DNA of 7,663 nt from the NCBI GenBank assembly GCA_947165335.1, contig CAMVAB010000042.1, positions 1 to 7,663 on the forward strand, written 5' to 3'. The DNA is from an uncultured Pseudomonadota bacterium. Lineage in GTDB: Bacteria > Pseudomonadota > Alphaproteobacteria > Rs-D84. Position 1 is the stretch's first letter. Each line of letters opens with the position of its first letter. Below are positions 6,242 through 7,663 of the stretch, piece after piece. The position numbers were made by a program, and so were the translations under genes. The notes under the pieces are model-generated. The model searched no databases. It saw nothing but the letters and a program-made list of their open reading frames with translations, and had not been told where the DNA came from.

Positions 6242-6273
6242 TAAAAAAGGCGGGAATCTGCTGAATCCCGCTT
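6242..6273 (-). terminator. Rho-independent terminator just past the tRNA-Asn 3' end
   Basis: On the minus strand a GCGGGA/TCCCGC stem (6250-6255 with 6266-6271, extended by a G-U and an A-U pair) and a 10-base loop are followed by six T (complement of 6243-6248). It lies seven bases beyond the tRNA CCA end, in the position of a tRNA terminator. It would also insulate the integrase from transcription entering across the attachment site. Confidence 0.8.
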
Positions 6274-6279
6274 AATTCG

Positions 6280-6324
6280 TGGCTCGGGCAGCTGGACTCG
6301 AACCAGCGACATACGGATTAACAG
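6280..6324 (-). other. Attachment site: 3' part of a tRNA-Asn(GUU) gene
   Basis: The minus strand from 6324 to 6280 reads as a tRNA 3' portion: anticodon loop CTGTTAA (anticodon GTT, Asn), the 3' anticodon strand TCCG, variable loop, T-stem and loop GCTGG-TTCGAGT-CCAGC, acceptor 3' strand TGCCCGA, discriminator G and encoded CCA. The expected 5' partners (a CGGA anticodon strand, a D-arm and a TCGGGCA acceptor strand) are absent from the bases beyond 6324, so this is not a functional tRNA. Such 45-base fragments beside an integrase are the shared identity block of an att site. The block starts at the anticodon loop, a known crossover position for tRNA-targeting tyrosine recombinases. Without the 5' half it must be attP, a tandem-element junction or a remnant. 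Confidence 0.88.
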
Positions 6325-6391
6325 TTATAAGCCCTTGATTGTAGTATATTTTTTCAAGTACAGAGTGGGCGCGGCTTACAGACGATTTTAC

Positions 6392-6765
6392 ATATAATTT
6401 TTGGCTCGTTAAAAAAGTGCGGTATAACGGATGTATAATTTTTCGATTGTATTTTGCTGGAACTTAATACAATTCTATCCAATAATTTCCGTGTTTTTTG
6501 GAGTATTTTCCGTGAAATTAAAAAATTTTTATCCGTTTTAATTTTATGTAATTTTTTGGCCTTGTACGACTTTCAGATAAAACAAGATAAATCAATACCT
6601 TTTGCGATGTGTTTTTATGTGGTTGTATCTGGGCATAGAATTTTCAATGTTGGATATAAATTTTTCACAAGCCGCGTATAAAACACGTATAAGAACGGTA
6701 TAACAAAAAACTATATATGCCATGTATAAATTCTCTCAAAATCCACCGATATAAGAAATGTATAA
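6392..6765 (+). repeat. Phased GTATAA/ATATAA repeats (11-bp steps)
   Basis: Units of GTATAA occur at 6422, 6433, 6676, 6687, 6698, 6724 and 6760, with ATATAA variants at 6392, 6654 and 6749. Neighbouring units are exactly 11 bases apart in 6422/6433, 6676/6687/6698 and 6749/6760, and 22 apart in 6654/6676, so they face the same side of the helix. The composite at 6420-6442 recurs at 6747-6769 with 19 of 23 bases identical. Phased units of this kind fit cooperative binding by a regulator, or arm-type sites of a recombinase acting at the nearby attachment site. Some units resemble -10 boxes (TATAAT), so part of the pattern may be promoter-like AT-rich sequence. Confidence 0.6.
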
Positions 6766-6785
6766 TTTTGATTTTTTTATTCGCA

Positions 6786-6828
6786 AACTTTTTGCAAATT
6801 CAGTCCGTGTATCTTGTTGCAAAAAGTT
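6786..6828. promoter_or_regulatory. Perfect 12-bp inverted repeat upstream of the SRA-HNH gene
   Basis: AACTTTTTGCAA (6786-6797) and TTGCAAAAAGTT (6817-6828) are exact reverse complements separated by 19 bases. The dyad ends 54 bases before the ATG at 6883, in the zone where the promoter should lie, so it is a candidate operator bound by a dimer on separated half-sites. No clear -35/-10 pair could be fixed for the gene itself. Confidence 0.65.
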
Positions 6829-6882
6829 CAATTTTTTACTACGATATAGCAGTAAAACAAATTTTATATAAAAGGATTTTTA

Positions 6883-7605
6883 ATGCTACGTGGTGATATT
6901 ATAAGATATGTTGATATGACAATTGCCGAAGGACAGAATTTACAACGCGGCATGAATTTTAATGTCACTAATCGCGGCTATAGCGTTATTTTGATGAGCG
7001 TTCGTGAAAATGCACCATATGCAGATGAAACAATAGATGATGGCAGAACCATTATATACGAAGGTCACGATGTTCAGAAAAATCATGCTCCGGCTGGTGC
7101 GATATTAAAAGATTTGGATCAGCCATATAAAACACCAAGTGGAACATTAACAGAAAATGGAAAATTTTTTGATGCAGCAACCGCGTATAAAAACAATCCT
7201 GACTCTATTGCCAGGGTTGTAAAGGTGTATGAAAAGATAAAAGACGGTATATGGGTTTATAACGGCTTCTTTTATTTGACTGATGCGTGGATTCAACAGG
7301 CTGGTGGTCGAAAGGTGTTCAAATTTAAACTTGAAATGATAGAAGATGACGATACGGCAGTTGAAGATAAAAAAGATCATAAAGCCCATGTTTTGGAATT
7401 AGAACATAATCGTCTGATACCAACTGAGGTAAAGGTTATGGTGTGGAAACGTGATAAAGGCCGTTGTGTAAAATGTGGATCAAATACCAACCTACATTAT
7501 GACCATATTATACCGTTTTCCAAAGGTGGGGCTTCGGATTCGCCAGATAATATTCAACTGTTGTGTTCATCGTGTAATTTGAAAAAGAAAGATAATATAG
7601 AATAG
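6883..7605 (+). CDS. SRA (YDG)-HNH modification-dependent restriction endonuclease, type IV-like
   Basis: The 240-residue protein joins a base-flipping SRA/YDG domain to an HNH nuclease. SRA-HNH enzymes of this design bind 5-methyl- or 5-hydroxymethylcytosine and cut nearby, defending against modified phage DNA. The SRA part spans about 20-155: GYSVILMS (32-39), DGRTIIYEGHD (53-63), SGTLTENGKFFDAA (86-99) and the YDG-equivalent WVYNGFFYLTDAW (124-136), where the family Asp is Asn127. A charged linker (154-175) leads to the HNH domain (about 183-237): zinc-knuckle pairs Cys195/Cys198 and Cys228/Cys231, the DHIIP core with Asp207 and His208, Asn223, and Asn232 in place of the last His, a common variant. 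AAAGGA lies six bases before the ATG. The next gene starts nine bases after the stop, so it is probably an operon. Specificity for 5mC or 5hmC cannot be read from sequence. Confidence 0.9.
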   Translation: MLRGDIIRYVDMTIAEGQNLQRGMNFNVTNRGYSVILMSVRENAPYADETIDDGRTIIYEGHDVQKNHAPAGAILKDLDQPYKTPSGTLTENGKFFDAATAYKNNPDSIARVVKVYEKIKDGIWVYNGFFYLTDAWIQQAGGRKVFKFKLEMIEDDDTAVEDKKDHKAHVLELEHNRLIPTEVKVMVWKRDKGRCVKCGSNTNLHYDHIIPFSKGGASDSPDNIQLLCSSCNLKKKDNIE

Positions 7606-7614
7606 GTGGTTATT

Positions 7615-7663
7615 ATGGCAAAACAACACGAACCAAGAAATGCGGTTTTTATCAAAAAGGGTT
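7615..7663 (+). CDS. Start of a downstream gene, truncated by the window edge
   Basis: An ATG at 7615-7617 follows the SRA-HNH stop by nine bases and has AGGTGG as a ribosome-binding site. Only 16 codons are visible (MAKQHEPRNAVFIKKG), open to the edge. That is too little to name a family. The tight spacing suggests it belongs to the same operon as the endonuclease. Confidence 0.6.
   Translation, partial: MAKQHEPRNAVFIKKG

Larger units (their letters stand above)
6325..6882. other. AT-rich stretch without a convincing gene, upstream of the SRA-HNH gene
   Basis: This 558-base region is clearly richer in A and T than the sequence left of the attachment site. The longest plus frame (from 6454) needs a TTG start, lacks a ribosome-binding site and reads as low-complexity hydrophobic sequence, so I reject it. 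What it does hold is repeats: GTATAA-type units in 11-base steps, a perfect 12-bp inverted repeat, and TTTCCGTG twice 21 bases apart (6486 and 6507). The composition change at the tRNA fragment supports a boundary between DNA of different history. Confidence 0.6.

Noticed and set aside
6280..6400. Complete or intron-split tRNA-Asn
   Set aside because: I looked for the complementary anticodon strand, D-arm and acceptor 5' strand next to the 3' half and found none, so it is treated as an attachment-site fragment.
6454..6681. Plus-strand 75-codon frame in the AT-rich gap
   Set aside because: It needs a TTG start, has no ribosome-binding site, is low-complexity and hydrophobic as expected from AT-rich noise, and runs through the first of the phased repeats.
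1..7663. CRISPR array, transposon ends or insertion sequence
   Set aside because: No regularly spaced long direct repeats with unique spacers, no transposase frame and no terminal inverted repeats with target duplication were seen; the phased repeats near 6400-6765 are far too short for CRISPR.

Overview
This window looks like part of a chromosomally integrating, defence-carrying mobile element from a moderately AT-rich bacterium. The family resemblances (an AlpA-like DNA-binding protein, a RepA-like ATPase, a tRNA-Asn integration target with an encoded CCA end) suggest a Pseudomonadota host. No rRNA or housekeeping gene is present, so the taxon stays open.

Layout, left to right. Positions 1-2208 (minus strand) hold a type I restriction-modification locus: hsdM (631-2208), followed with zero spacing by a gene for a membrane-anchored protein of unknown function that runs off the left edge (1-630). 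hsdS and hsdR, if present, lie beyond the edge. Positions 2209-2453 hold two candidate hsdM promoters, an unusual G-run-rich and C-poor tract, and a hairpin just past the stop of the next gene. Positions 2454-3862 (minus) form a compact operon of an AlpA-like DNA-binding protein (3638-3862), a 57-residue protein (3478-3651) and a RepA-like RecA-fold ATPase with a C-terminal helix-turn-helix (2454-3491). The genes overlap by 14 bases at both junctions, using nearly the same start/stop cassette. Positions 4007-5946 (minus) hold a tyrosine recombinase and an unrecognised 288-residue protein, coupled by an ATGA overlap.

Positions 5947-6324 form an attachment-site region. It contains the integrase promoter, four copies of GTGTCCCA (one inverted pair and one perfect 11-bp tandem pair), a Rho-independent terminator, and the 3' half of a tRNA-Asn gene from the anticodon loop to CCA. 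The 5' half of the tRNA is missing, so this is either attP of a circular form, a junction between tandem elements, or a remnant. Right of it the sequence is visibly more AT-rich. Positions 6325-6882 carry no convincing gene but hold phased GTATAA repeats (11-bp steps) and a perfect 12-bp inverted repeat, leading into a plus-strand gene for an SRA-HNH modification-dependent endonuclease (6883-7605). A further gene begins at 7615 and leaves the window.

Working together (inference): integrase and AlpA-like protein would handle integration, excision and control; the RepA-like ATPase may support replication or maintenance. The cargo is defence: a type I system acting on unmodified DNA and a type IV-like SRA-HNH nuclease acting on cytosine-modified DNA. 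These two can coexist, because type I systems methylate adenine. The most novel-looking items are the membrane protein inside the hsd operon, the phased repeats upstream of the SRA-HNH gene, the duplicated coupling cassette, and the unknown integrase partner.
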